A stretch of 64,000 nt of DNA from Setaria digitata (taxonomy: Eukaryota; Nematoda; Chromadorea; Rhabditida; Setariidae), in the NCBI GenBank assembly GCA_003640385.1, contig RCAB01000065.1, positions 142,495-206,494 of the forward strand. The letters are read 5' to 3'. Positions within the stretch are counted from its first letter, which is position 1. Each line of letters begins with the position of its first letter. Shown one piece after another: positions 42,340 to 61,348 of this stretch. Below the pieces are notes generated by a model. It saw only the letters and a list, made by a program, of their open reading frames with translations, did not search any database and was not told the DNA's origin. Made by a program: the position numbers and the translations under genes.

Positions 42340-43807
42340 TTAAAAGTTTGCTTTTTTATTCTGTATTGCTGCAAATGAGGGAGAATTTTTATCGAAAATT
42401 GTTGGAAATAGCGAAAAAATAAGAAATTAAACAAACCGCTGGTACTCCATGGTGGCGCTTGTGGATTACCGGATCGTGCCATTATAAGGGCTTCCTTTAA
42501 ATAAGCATGCATGTTTTGATGATTGCTATTTAGTAGATTCTCAAGAAGTGAAATATATGCAATAGCCAGATTCAATGTGTCTATTTTGGATAAACGCTTC
42601 TCGTACGGAAATGTTGGAATATATCGTCGCAGTTTCTGCAAATATTTACCTTCCACTGAAATGAAACTACCATTACTTTCGTAGTTACTATTCACGAAAT
42701 ATTATTCTACTCCAACAACAAACTAAAAAGCTTGTCACCTGGATAATTAAGAATTAATTCTTAATTAGTTGAAAAATTTGACTTGAACAATCTCAAATAT
42801 CTCACTACACTAATATTGATCAGATTTCTGCCTAGAGCATTCCATAATTGCTCAGAAACTCTCCTTAACGACAGCTGTGGTCATTTATTTCAGCACTGTG
42901 GAAAATGTAGCCATACATGCATTTGGCGGTAGGAAAAACTGGGGAAACGGAGGAAAACCACCTTACTCTTACTAGAAAACAACTAATTAGAAATTAGTTA
43001 TTTCTCACTTAATCAAAATATTTAACTGAATAATCTTAAATTTTTAATTTAAGGATTAATGATGTTTCATTCAGATCATCTTATCATAGTCATATATAAA
43101 AAGTTCCTTGTCGAAACAGTGCAGTTTCTACTGTGATTTGGACAAGTTTAATTTATATATGTGACAAAAGCTACCACTTAATAATCTAGTTTTGGATATG
43201 AATCACTTAATAGTCTAGTTTTGGCATATTAGTGATTTAATGATTTATTTTTCACATATGAATTGATTGATTTATAATTTAGGGGAGGAATATTTCATTC
43301 AAATGGTTTCGCAGTATAATACGACTAATCGCTAGCTTTTAAATCATTTTAAAGTTTTTTGTCGAAAATATTGGTATGAATAAGAATAATTTACCATAAA
43401 AGCCACATTAATACTGCACATTCGTCGGCGTTCTCGAAAATTAGCCGCACGCCGATCACCGAACCAATCCATCTGCTCATTTTCTTCTGATTCTTCTCCT
43501 TGTGAACCAAATTGTGCTTCAATTTGTTGTGCGCTTAATTTCTTAAATATACGTTTTATGTTTTTTTTTTTCGTAACAACCGAAAAAACAAAGCCTGAAT
43601 AAAACTAGAAATTCAAAAATCTTTCCTGTTCTGGCTATATTTAATTGAGAATGATGCACCCACCGATGAGGCTCACAAACTTCTAACCAGAATTAAATTT
43701 GATAGCTGGAAAGATCAATCTACCACAGGCCACGACCTAAGGCAGTAGGATCCCTCAATTCGGTCTCTTATTAAAGTATGATGAAAATACAAACGTACCA
43801 GTTTCAT
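42340..43807 (-). CDS. PTF1/HLH-13-type bHLH transcription factor
   Basis: Exons on the minus strand: 43395-43541, 42437-42635, 42340-42368. A tiny phase-compatible first exon at 43799-43807 (ATG AAA CTG with a GTACGT donor) would give 127 aa. The basic region [13 protein letters not shown] and helix 1 ([20 protein letters not shown]) are on one side of an intron, while [20 protein letters not shown] (loop and helix 2) completes the domain on the other. The [11 protein letters not shown] stretch and the missing long loop mark the PTF1A/FERD3L group, whose C. elegans member is HLH-13. Such factors bind E-boxes as dimers with an E-protein and specify neuronal fates. An acidic, Glu-rich segment precedes the domain and a short Asn/Ser tail follows. 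The domain call is firm; the first exon is a guess, and MDWFGD at 43470 is another possible start. Confidence 0.85.
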
Positions 43808-45259
43808 AGTGATTAATTTTACTTGATATTCCGTTGCATGCAGTACTGCGTAACTAACATGAAATTGAAATTGTGAGCATTTAAAATCTTAATTAAGATT
43901 ACTCCTTATTTAATGGACTGATATTCTTTATGCATTAATACAAGTGTGTCAGTACAATAGAAACAGCATAACTCGAAAAAGTCGACCCGTTTTGAAAAAT
44001 TTTTCCAGCCCGTCGCAATAACGTAACAAACATTTAAAAATATCAGTTTCACTTGTTCGAAATATAAACTTTGCAAAATAAAGCTGTAAATTCACCTCAT
44101 CTTATCATCCATTCGCTTAAGACCATATCCTGAGCTTGCCCTACTAAGTATTTCCAAATTTAAAAATTTAGTGAATCATAAGAAATTTTCTTATACAGTC
44201 ATTGGAATTTTGAATCTAGTAAAGAAAGCAGAATACTCATGCTCAACTATGATGAAAAAGTAAATGCATCGAACAAAGAGTTTAGTAATGAGTTTGATTA
44301 TGAACTGAAGAGGCAAAGTCACCGAAGCACTGAGGCGTTAAATTGCTAATAATTTATTTGTGACGTTATTTCATATCCAGGATAGACTGAAAGTGACATG
44401 ATTTGATGAACAATCTTAGAAAATTCAATTCTCGTTCATAAAATGAAGGAGCTTTAGTGGCTTTAAGGCACTGAAGCCACACAAAAGCTTATAGGATTCT
44501 TCCCTTCCCCAAAATTCATTAATTAAATCCTTTACTTGAGAATTTATGTCTATAAATTTTCAAAAAAAAGTGTTTTCAGGAAAGACATATGTGGTTCGGT
44601 ACATTTCCCATTTGCATGATTTGTTCAATCTTTTTTTTTCGTTAAACAATTAGTATTTTTATTTAAAAACATATCCAAGAATTTGAGAGTATGAATTTGA
44701 AAACATTATACAGGCATAGGGTTGCGACAAGTGGGTTTCATCGAAAAAATAAATGAAGATGAAAAATGCACACAGGAATGGACCATAATTTATTATTTTA
44801 AAAAAACTTTTAATTATTTTTACAGCGCAAGTGTGTCTTACTTTTACAATACCGCATATTACAATCACATTACAAAAACACGTCTTCCGCTAGTAGTATT
44901 TTCATTTCGAGTCCTAAAAATTAATTTCAGAGAACTTAAGTTTTAGTATTATGAATTGTATAATTATTAAAAATTAAATTATATGATCATTAAAAATTAG
45001 ATGGTGCAGTTTTCAAAAATCAAATTATGCAATAATCAAAAAATTTTTCACTGAAATACATTATTAATGATGATATCATTGTCATTTTCTTCCTTAATTT
45101 TTGTTTCTATCATTTATAAAACAAACGTCTGAAATAGGATGAAATGGAGAAAAAAAAAGCAGAAAAAAAAAAAGAAATTTGTCTGTGTATAGATGGGGTG
45201 CGAAAATAAAATAAATAATTTTGATATGACGTACTTTTACCTGGTTATTTCTGATAATG
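43808..45259. other. Intergenic between the bHLH and PAN-ZP genes
   Basis: AT-rich, both neighbours on the minus strand. Should contain the bHLH promoter and the PAN-ZP 3' UTR. No exon or RNA gene recognised. Confidence 0.4.
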
Positions 45260-48200
45260 TTATATGCGATTCCGTTGGATAACACTCCTCTCGGCCAAAG
45301 TAAACACGTTGAGGAACTGATATGACACTGCAACTCCTTTCAGAACCTACGAAAAAAAGATGTATTTGAGTGAAATTCGTCATGATATCATTTAAAAGAT
45401 ATTATCTTATTAGTAAAATGAATAAAATCTTGATAGATTAATAATAAGTATTGTGACAAAGTATTTCTTAATAACAAACAGCTAATTTTTTATTATTATG
45501 CACAACTTGAGAAACTGTTTATAAAAATATTGGCTTACCAGAAGAAACTGATCCCTGAGTTTTAAACCTTCTATACTTGCATAGCATAAAAATTTGAATT
45601 ATTAAAAGTATAACTGTGATACCAATGAGGATAAAAAATCCTATACTTTGCGAACATAAATGGCTGTTTTCAGGAAATTGGAATGGTCCCATATCTGCAG
45701 GAGGAATTTAAAATATAATCTCACCAAAACTGAATGAATATAGCTGTGAGGGCGGCTTCAAAACTGTAATGCTCTTAAATTTGTCGACGAAAGGTTGATG
45801 AAGCGAAGCAATTTTTTGTTCTCTTGAAGTACAATTTATTAGTTAAATTTCCGATTTACAACTTGCTGAAATCGCAAAATAGGTTTACCCTGCTGGACTG
45901 ATCGTTCGCCTGTTTTTGTTACATTTTCGTTAGCTATTGTTTCGGAATTTTTCTCAACAATCGTAAAAGTCCCAGTAATGACCTGTCGTTTAACTTTGTA
46001 GGCTGAAGTCTAAATAGAATTCATTAAATACGGGAATGCCACAATCTCGACCGTTCTGTGATCCACAGAAAAAAAAGTACAAATTTACCTCTTGATTTGG
46101 ATAATTCGAAATTTGCCGTTTCTTCTTACCAGAATTTCTCAAATTGTCAACTTCTTTATTACAACCAACCTATAAGGTATGATATTTCGAGGTATTCTTT
46201 ATATTGCAGACAAACATATTTGAAATTTCCATTCAAATATTATGGATAGAAATTTCGAACAAAAGAGAGACATTAATTTTTAAAGCAAATTATTGAATGT
46301 CCGAGAAATTTCTTAGTAAATTTCTCAAAATGCTATGTAGTTAAGGATTCAATAATATCCAACCTAAACTGAATAGAAAACTAAGCTGGAAAATCTATTC
46401 TCACCAAAGGACTAGAAACTGCTAGAAACTGAATGATAGGGTGCCTTCAGAAGACAAAAAATAACTTCTTTCGCTGCTTTCTATCCCATCTAAAAAGTCC
46501 AGAACAATGAAACGCAGACCGATAAGCATTTTTCAATGCAAATATCCACGGAACAAAGGATTCGAACACGACGTGATCCGTCAAATCGAAAAACTTTAAT
46601 TTTTGTCTTTAAACCGCCACCAAACGGCACGATAGGATGCTGCATTAATAAACGGCTTACTTTATTATCAATGCATCTAAAAATTATTAAGTTAGCATAG
46701 AATTTTTAAGTAGAAATGTCTTTTTTTTTTATGTAGCAATTAAGGAGAATTTTTAGATCTTAGTGCGACAGCCTGTGAATAGCATAAACTTCCAATAGGT
46801 TGAGCACTGAACAAACTTATCTAATTACTAGTTGAAATGATAATGGTGATAAGAGGACTGTATTGATATATAAATAGATTTAGCAGTATAAAATGACGCT
46901 TGCCCATTAGCAATAAGAGTAAGCGGGGAAGGTGAAGGTGGCGTTCCGTCTAAGCGTTCCGCAATGCAACGATTTACGAACAGGCCAATCTTTTCCGTGT
47001 GATCTTCTACTACGGTCCATCGCATTTCCAACTCTTCGCCCATCACAGCAGTGCTGACTGGTTGGTCACCGCGGAATACGGTTAATCGTACGTGGTCAGT
47101 CGAAAACGGGATAGATGACCAATCTTGTGCTGTTTGTTGTAAACTGCTATGAAAACAAAATGAAATCAGCTGCTAGTAGATATGTAAATTTTATCCTTAC
47201 CTTAATTAATTGATTCAAAAAATTTTTATTTAATATTAAAATTTGATTGCTTAAAACTTTCTCAATATTTAGTGTCTAGTGATCTTTTTTTTTTTCATAT
47301 GAATCAATTCATTACAAATTAAAAGACTTTGAGATAAGAAATTAACTCAGTTAATATTATATATAAATTAATCATGACATACAGCGTATCCTGAATTGAA
47401 TTTCTTGCACCGTGAACAATTGAGTAATCACATGTTATATTGAATACCCGATCTCCATCGGTCATTAGTCCAGGTATTCCTAAACCGTTCGTCTGAACTA
47501 CCACAACGAAGGACCACGTAGAAGGACTCTAAGATTATTAACTAATTATAAGTAATGAAATAACTCAAGTAGAATTATTTATTCACAATATAGTTTATAT
47601 GGCATAATTCATTACTTTTTTCTAGAAATTTTCATAAATATCTTAACACAATTATGACCCATTTGGAGCATTTTCTTTTTCTTTCAAATCAAAAATTCTA
47701 AACTGAAATTAAAATAAAATGAACAATTTCATAGCCAGGGCAAGGTGGATTATCTTGACGAAGAGTGGACAATGCAATTTCCATCGTTGCATTCATCGTA
47801 TTAGCAAATTCAGAACGACATGTTGCAAAGTGATCTTTGATAAAAATTGCTCCAACTGTGGGTGTTGGAAATATTAGTGAAATGAAAATGCTAGTTGCGC
47901 CACAATCTGTTTCCAGTTCTGAACATAGTATATGTTTTTTTTTATAGAACTTTTCCACCTCTCTTCTTTTATTAAAATCAACGAAGCTTTTATCTATATC
48001 AATTCAACTCTTTTATGAACAGTAAATGAAAATCGAACTTTCATGAATTGCTTCCAGATCAACACTCTCATGCTCATTGATGTTGTCAAAATCAAGATCA
48101 TTCGCAAATGATAACAATCTTGTTCCATATAGTCGTAAATTTTTAGTACCATTAAGTTTTTCATGTATCATTGGTGGAAGCATTTTGATCATTTCATTTT

Positions 48201-51200
48201 CCAGTGGCATGTTTGCGCTAATTCTATAGTCACAAACATTGTCAAAGTAATCCACCTGCAGTCACTAACATTAATTAATTGATTTCATTAGTTTTAAGAT
48301 TATTTACTACTCAAACGAAGATTTCTGGTTCAAGTATCTTTGCATATTTTTGATAATTGAGAAATTTTGCTAGAAATGCTTAAGGCATAATAGCTTATAA
48401 TATAATCTGTAATAGATGTGCAATTAAAATAATCTCAAAACAATAACCTCCGGAAAATACTGAAATTGCTCAACGTTTGAATATTGAGTCGTCTTACTTA
48501 AAACACATTCATCCTGAAATATCGGATCGAACATAGATACTAATAAATTTAAAAATGTTTGAATTATGATTGCTGCTGGCACCCTCACAAGCACTATCTC
48601 TTTAATTCCTTATCCTTCTCTCTCTTTGTATTTTATTCATTGTCATTCATTATCTTTCCTTGTTTTTTGCTAATTTGTAAATCATAAAATTGATCGTTAA
48701 CAGCATGTTAATGGAATTATTCCAACCTTATTGTGGAAAAACATCACTGAGTTGCATTGTTTACCCGAACGTAAACAAATTTCTAAGCAACTTGCCATAC
48801 TTGCTGTCACTACCTGTAATATTAGCGATACAGAATAATATGTATCAAAAAAAAAAGACTACTCGAAAACAGATAAAATGGATGACCTTATTTGTTACAT
48901 TTAATAGAGCATGGTTTGAAACATGCTCAAAGCTGCTATCTTGGCATCGTGTTAAGCCTGCAAATACAAAGAATTCTCATTTTAAAAATTACAAACATTA
49001 AAGAAATTCAAGATCATTCTCGAGAAATGAATCTTTTTCGGCAAAGAAATTCTTAACTACAGCCTTGTCATATTCTTGAATAATAGAGAACAGCAACTTC
49101 TAGAAGTAGATTTTAAGAATGATAATTGAGCAGTGAGTGACATCGAGAAATATGACCTCCAGAAATATGACCTTACCTTTGAGGCAGATTTTTTCATAAT
49201 ATTCATATAAATCAAAGTCATCAGGTATGCTCCAATTTTCATCAGGCATTACTGGATGTAATAGACCTGATTCTGATGTTAAATGGCATAGCATTTTAAT
49301 TTCATTATATGCATATAATTTACATGGAAAGAGCTGACCGTTAACTTTGTTTTCCTGGAAAATGCATCAACAAATGACAAATACTTAAAAATTATTAGTC
49401 TTTTTCAAGGATTATTATGCAATTATCAAAGAATCTGACGCAATTGCTTTAATAATTAAATTTTGCAATGAAAAAAAAATCTTATATGAAAAAGATGTCA
49501 GTTAATGAGCTAAAAATATTTTTTGTTAAAGATAACATGAAAATCATTTATAAATACAAGGCAGTAGTTGAGGCATTGTTCCTTAGTTACTTGTTCCACT
49601 ATAACATCATATTTATTGCTTATTGTAAATTTGGCCACTTTGATCCAATGCAATATAAAATCATTTGGACATTGCACTGCAAGTCTGATATAAAAATACC
49701 GCACAGAATATTCGTACAATAAGTAGGAATTTTTTTTTTTTTTTTCGTCCAAAATGTGTTTTTTTGACCTGAGATTCCATGGAAACTTGAAGGTTTTAAA
49801 AATAGAAAAAAAAAAAAAAATCAGGGATCATAAAAGATAATTCCTCTTCAGATGATACATGTAACATCTCCGTTATATGAGCTTGATTTTTCTTTTTGTT
49901 TAAGAAATGGAATAATTAGTTATTAAAATGGTACTTAATCAATCACAGGAAAGGTATCATTGTAGAAAATCCTGAAATTGAAAAGTTACCATCGAAACAA
50001 TTATTTTCGAAATAATCTACTCGCATATTCAAAGTATCATTGGTTAGCATGGCAGCACTTGTTGCTCGATTTTCATTATTGAGAATGCACTCGCCGGTAT
50101 CATAATAATACATCACAGACCTGTATACTTATTAGGAATGATACCGTAGTGTTACAACACAAAACAGGAACGTTTGGTAAATCTGCAGGGAAACTACTAC
50201 AAAAATCCCTGAAATCAACTGTCCACCAGATAGGAACCACCAGAATAAAATTCTAACTCTCTGAATAGAATTAATTATTCTTAAAAACTAAATTTCATTA
50301 CAAGTTGGTAATAAATTCTCCAGTGATAATTAATCTTTTGAATTTTACTGTTGATAAACTTAAAAATTTTGCTGTTAATAAACAAAATACCTGCACTCCA
50401 TTTCCATTTCTTTTTTAGCATTTAAGCACATATTCAAACATTCCTCGACAGATTCAACTTTTATTACCTGAAATACTTAAAGCATAGGCATGCAATATTC
50501 AAAATAAGACAACCATCACGGGGATATTGACTAAGCGAACTTTGAAGTGAGTTTGAAAATGATGTACTCAAATTGGCTCCTCTCATTAATTTCTGGCAAA
50601 CTTTTTGTCCAACAATACAACAATGCATTTCATGTGTTTGTAAAACTTATCAAACCACCTCCATTGCGATTCCCATCAGAACATATCCTGGAAGACGTTC
50701 GAAGGCAAACGGCGAAGGACAAACTTGTTCGTCTAAAATATGAGGAAAAAGATTTTCAGTCAAGAAATAATTTGTAAATTTAGTTTGTTCCAGCACTATA
50801 ACTATTATTCAGCTGATTCCGTCATGGATATCGGATCAAATCGGAATACCACCTAACAGCATCATTAGCTGATATCAGGCTATTTGTCTGCCCCACATCA
50901 TTTCTTTCAAGTGTTAATTATGGATTCAGAAAGCACTACACTTCATGCTTCAGCACCTCTCTCCATTTCGTATTTTAGTTATTACATCCATAATTAGCTG
51001 CTTTATGAAAGTTATTTCAGCACAGTTATACCAGGAAGACAGAGTTGTTGAAATAATGAAATATTATAGTCATTTGTCATCGATAATATTCTATTTACTA
51101 AATTTCCATTGCCCTCCTTTAAGATACATTTTGACCGTATTGCATCATACTCAAATAACGTACAATCTATTCCCTGAAATAAGAAGTTATGAAATGATCG

Positions 51201-51951
51201 ATATCTTCATATAAGCAATTTTTTCGTCTCGTTTCTTCTTTATTCTATATGACTGAGGTAGATAAACTGTTATAGGAATAACTAAATAGTTTAATCCTAA
51301 TTAATTAGGCTATCGCCTTGCTATAGATGAAAAAAGTTTCAAATAATATGAAATATTTAGAATATCATCTTGTTCACGGACTGATCTAATCTGTAACAAG
51401 TCACTATCTTAAATACAGTAATTAAGAAAAAAAAAAAAAAAATATTTCACACCTGTGCTTTTGACGTACACTGATCAGCACATTCTGAAAGTGTTAAATG
51501 ATGGAATATAGCTTGTATCGTGTCTGCTGAACAGTAACCTTCACTTCTCACATAAATGATTTTATTTCGTAATGCACATTTCATGCCTGTAGATGAAATA
51601 AACTGGAGTTTCACTGATTCCTTTTTTGTTTTCAGAAAAAGCAACTTAAGAAATCCACTTCACTGGTGGTACCACTTTAAATTTCCACGAACTTATCAAT
51701 TTGCACTGACGTATGACGTACTTCTCTAGGGATCAGCTGCTGTTACCAGAAAAAAAAGAAATTACCAAACTGATCATGAAATTCAAAAAATTTTAATATC
51801 ATAATTTCACCAAACATATCCTATTATTTATTCCCTGCAAAAAGGAATTTACCGGTTGTTGATAGGGTGAAAAACACTTACCAGTGATTAAAATAGAATA
51901 AAACAATGAAATAAGAATGAGAGTGAGTTTAAATCGGTTAAGTACGGTCAT
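45260..51951 (-). CDS. PAN (x4) - zona pellucida transmembrane cuticle protein, NOAH/NompA-like
   Basis: Twenty-one minus-strand exons: 51882-51951, 51453-51586, 51032-51173, 50659-50732, 50391-50467, 49990-50120, 49558-49676, 49177-49354, 48887-48957, 48727-48813, 48448-48513, 48039-48255, 47725-47918, 47383-47528, 46904-47146, 46661-46676, 46520-46639, 46130-46169, 45889-46002, 45539-45694, 45260-45327; 820 aa. Order: signal peptide (FKLTLILISLFYSILIT), about four PAN/apple domains with repeated ECxxxC helices (SECADQC, EECLNMC, EQCLNYC, ASCLEIC), then a ZP domain (ETDCGATSIFISL to FRFDGSRRVRILCSVDICIE), a furin-type site KVKRQ, a linker, one membrane helix (GFFILIGITVILLIIQIFML) and a short tail. 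PAN-ZP proteins such as NOAH-1/2 and Drosophila NompA build apical extracellular matrix and anchor sensory cilia or epidermis. One intron begins GC (after 46904) and one exon is 16 nt. Confidence 0.85.
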
Positions 51952-54026
51952 GGGAAGTAGCACGATTAAGAATTATCCTTGTAAATTTGATAAAGGGCGG
52001 AAATAGCACTATGAACAACGATGCATGGCTAAAAAAGGTAAGAGGAAGTGTGACCTGATTCCCCTGTGACTTTATACCGGTAATTATTCAATCATTCAGT
52101 GACCAATCACTTCCTTCTGTTAAATCAAGATGAGTTTCCACGATGAAACCCATCATCGAACATCTCTCCCACTCATTTGTGTCCCCAATTGCGGTATTCC
52201 TTGAATCGAGCCTGGAAATCACCCATCCTTCTTCGCGCGTATTGAATGTTTATACCTTGCATTATTTAGAGTATAATGATTTTTGAGCAAATTTACCACT
52301 TTTCAATTTAATTGATGGATGAATTGTTGACTCACATTATGCACTTCACATTGTATAATTAGCACATGAAACAAATCCCAAGTGCATCAATTAATTTGTA
52401 GTCATTAAATGCGCTGTTCCTTTTTTTTTTTAAACAAAATGCAAAAAAAAAAAAGCTATCCTATCATTATAATACACTTTTCATACAATATGCATGAAAA
52501 AATATTAAGTTTATATTGATTGAATATACAAACAAATATCATTTAAATGAACATGCACAGGAAGAAAACAAAACATGAAATGGACATGGCTGCGTTTAAA
52601 TTAGCTTGGTATGCACAAAAATCAAATGGAAAGACGACTTACTGATGAGATACTTCAACGAAAATAAGGATAAACAATGAAAATTTAACTGATAAAGAAT
52701 TGATAGAGAATTATTTTAAACAAGAAAAAGACACGAATCGAAATTGAACGCACAACACGAACACTTAGTAAAAACCAAATCGTTTAAAAATATCTCAAAA
52801 GTGATCGAGAAAAAGTATGAGCGGCATTAAGGGAAGAAGAAAGACAAAGTGGCTTTTCTTAAAAGGGCCAAATTCGTATGGGACATGAACGTATATGATC
52901 CAAAGAAAAAATACACCTGGTCACAAACTGAAAAAGAAAATTATAGAATAGTAGCCCATCCTTATTCAACATTTCTGCCAAAGTTCTTTCAGCATCTACG
53001 GTTTACCTTGAAATGTTGGAGAAATTTTGAAAAAAAAAAAAAAAAAAAAAAAGGAAAACCGCTGATTGCGAAAATAAAAACAATAAATAGTTCATATCAA
53101 ATATGGTACAGCAATATGTACCACTGGCAGAATGACAGATATGCACAGCTCGTTAGTTATAAAAGAGATATATAATGAACAGAGGAAAATCAAAACCGAC
53201 CGATATATTTCTGCTACTAAGTAAAAATTCATTAGTGATAAACCAATTTAGAAATAAAAAGTAAAAAAGATGAAACAAAACAAATCGACTTCTGTCAAAT
53301 TATATGCAGACTAGAATATGAAAAAAAAAAGGCATAGCAATCGCATACATAATTAATAAATCCATTTCTTCGATACACGAAATAGTCAACATTACACTCA
53401 TACAACATATTTTACTGTACTCTATACATTTTGGAACGAACCGAATGCTCATCAAAATCACAACTATTACCATTCCTTCATCAACTTTTTGTAAAGAGAT
53501 GCAGGAAAAAAAGCTCTCAATAATTTTGCAAAAATACTGCAGATTTCGTTAGTGTTTAATAGTTTGTACCGCTCCCAGTAGACGTTAGCATATTAAATAA
53601 TACAGTATCCTTGTAGTGGTAATGTATAACAATCCTGAAACTGTATGCTCGGTGGTAAAAGATACTTACTGAGGTATGATCTTTCTCACTGTAACAGTAT
53701 AACTGATGATTACAATGAAACAGAACAGTGATGTTATCAACAGGAAATAGAATGAAATCTCCAAAAGAAAAGTAATAAATTTGCCTATTACACGTTCAAA
53801 AAAAGATCGGCAAATTCAAACATATTTTTCGTTTTTCTGGAAAATTAACCAGCCCAACAATAGTTGTCTCACTCATATGAAAATCTGGAATCTGTACAAA
53901 GAATGTTGCTGTTGGCTTGTTACAAATCTACACACCAGAAAAATCCAAATGAACTACAGAATTCATCTCGGATATTAAAGATTCACTGATGTTCCGGATA
54001 GAAATTTTGACATGAAAACGTTGGCT
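51952..54026. other. Intergenic: PAN-ZP promoter side and zinc-finger 3' side
   Basis: AT-rich with A-runs near 52441, 53031-53052 and 53320. The 108-codon frame at 52849-53175 runs through a poly-A tract (poly-Lys) and has no homology that I recognise. No other gene seen. Confidence 0.4.
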
Positions 54027-59398
<5,372 letters not shown>

Positions 59399-60024
59399 CT
59401 ACAAAATATTAGGTGAAGTACCTTGAACTTGTTACTTACCCACTTATTATTAAATAGCAATGCTGCTATACTAAAACTATTTTAAGAATAAAATGTTAAA
59501 TAATATTGCAAGCAAAATATTATAATGTACGCCAATGTGGGATTCCCAACAGATAAAAATAGGCAGATTATTAAATAAAAAGAGATTAAAAAATGATCTA
59601 ACTTCCATACTATTTTCTCAATCTCATGAATACTGTAACATTTATGAATTATTTTAAAGTTAGATATGCAACGATATATTGTTATTTCAAGGTTAATAGC
59701 AATTATTCAAATATACGAAAATAAATGGAAAAGATAATTTAATCGATCATGATATGAATGCTTACGAGATAAAAAAGATAAATTACCTGTTTCATAATGC
59801 GGTAAAAAGAGATGCAATATATAGGATGGATAAGGCTACTGCCGTTTTCAATGGCAGCAAAAACGAATTGAACAATGATTGGAAAATAATTTCTGTTGAA
59901 TAAAACAGTAGACTGTAATCAGAAGAAATTAGATGAACAGTAATACCACTGGCCATTCTACGCGGCCAAAGTAGTAAAACGCATCCGTGAACCTTAAACA
60001 AATCATTTTCTTTTTTCTTTCTTG

Positions 60025-60070
<46 letters not shown>

Positions 60071-60073
60071 CTN
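60025..60073. repeat. 42-base poly-A tract with N
   Basis: Pure A run, TTTTCT, a single N (60073), then more A. Another probable assembly join. Confidence 0.75.
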
Positions 60074-60966
60074 AAAAAAAACACCAAATTATCTAATCTG
60101 AATGCTCTACTTCGTTCGAAAAATAAGCCATTTATTGAGCTAACAATGAATGATGACGGATATACATTTAGTAAATATTAAGCAAATCAAACGAAACAGA
60201 ACATCACATCGTGGCTCTCAAGTTTCGGTCAAACTAATATGAAAATTCTTTTCGCATGGAGAGTTTACGGCGATTTAGGGTATCCAAACAATCAAAAACT
60301 GTTTAACTTGAAGAATTTTTGCAAATATGAAACGAATCTTGACAACAAATTTATTAATCCTGATCTGATAATCTTGATATACAATGTTAAAAGTAAGAAT
60401 AAACGAAACGCAATGGTACTATAGTAAAGTGAGTATATAGAGCTTTCCATTAAATTTACTATCATCAAAAGGCCAATAGTAAGGAAACCAATGGTTGATA
60501 TAAATGTGATAAGAATAGACATATCTCCAAAGATACCTCATCAATCTTTCGGAGCCGTAAATCATAAAAGTGCTGTATGAGATGGCACCAATATAACGAT
60601 AAATTTATTCATTTATTTTTTATTTTTATTTTTCAACATATACAATTATTCCATTCCTTCAATACCAACTGATTTATTTTAATTATTGATTAGTTCATTG
60701 TACTTCTGACATGATATTCCTTAATGAACATTAAATAAATACGTTAAAAAAAAAAAGCGTATGCTAGCAATATAGATGAATCAAAAATATAGTAATGGAA
60801 TCAGAACATTAAAAGTGGCTTTACTTACATGTTAATTAAACGGCCGTTAATTTAAAAATCAATGGCCAAATTCTCTTCTAATCAGCAAAAAAATTTCAAT
60901 ATTAACAATTGAACAATAATTAAATTCCATCAGAAAATAATAAGGTATCATCCTGCACGTGCGTAC

Positions 60967-61022
60967 GTTTGTATGAACGAAATATATATTATATAATATA
61001 TATATATATCGTTCATACAAAC
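60967..61022. repeat. Perfect inverted repeat with AT palindromic centre
   Basis: Arms GTTTGTATGAACGA (60967-60980) and TCGTTCATACAAAC (61009-61022) are exact reverse complements and enclose a 28-bp alternating AT core. The whole 56 bp could extrude as a cruciform. Confidence 0.8.
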
Positions 61023-61045
61023 ACACATATATATGATAAGCGTAC

Positions 61046-61046
<1 letters not shown>

Positions 61047-61104
<58 letters not shown>

Positions 61105-61105
61105 N
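61047..61105. repeat. (GT)n microsatellite ending in N
   Basis: About 28 TG units with one interruption (GTATG), ending at a single N (61105). Confidence 0.8.
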
Positions 61106-61348
61106 AATAAAAAGAAAAAAAGAAATTGGTATGAAAATGGTGAGGAGGGATGATAAGAAGAATGGTCAAGAAAGACATGAAGACGGGAAAAAGGCCTAGG
61201 ATCGAGAACGGGCACCGTATTACTACTACTACTACTACCACTAACAAACATTTTTCACATTTATCATGTTTAGAAATAAGCACTGCTCAAACAAACACCT
61301 CCTGGCACCACGGGCCCGCCCACGGATACAACTCGGGCAAGCAGTCAA

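Noticed and set aside
42437..43541. Apparent 7-residue insertion in bHLH helix 1
   Set aside because: It arose from misreading the exon end. Read base by base, the first exon ends at ATG before GTAAAT in phase 0 and joins AAA CTG after TTTGCAG, giving an ordinary helix 1.
46429..46490. Possible extra exon encoding a basic WDRKQRKK stretch after the ZP domain
   Set aside because: The phase-consistent route uses exon 46130-46169 instead, which supplies the expected cysteine and leads into the KVKR site and membrane helix.
52849..53175. 108-codon plus-strand frame with a poly-Lys run
   Set aside because: The Lys run is a genomic poly-A tract; flanking residues show no domain and there is no supporting splice structure.
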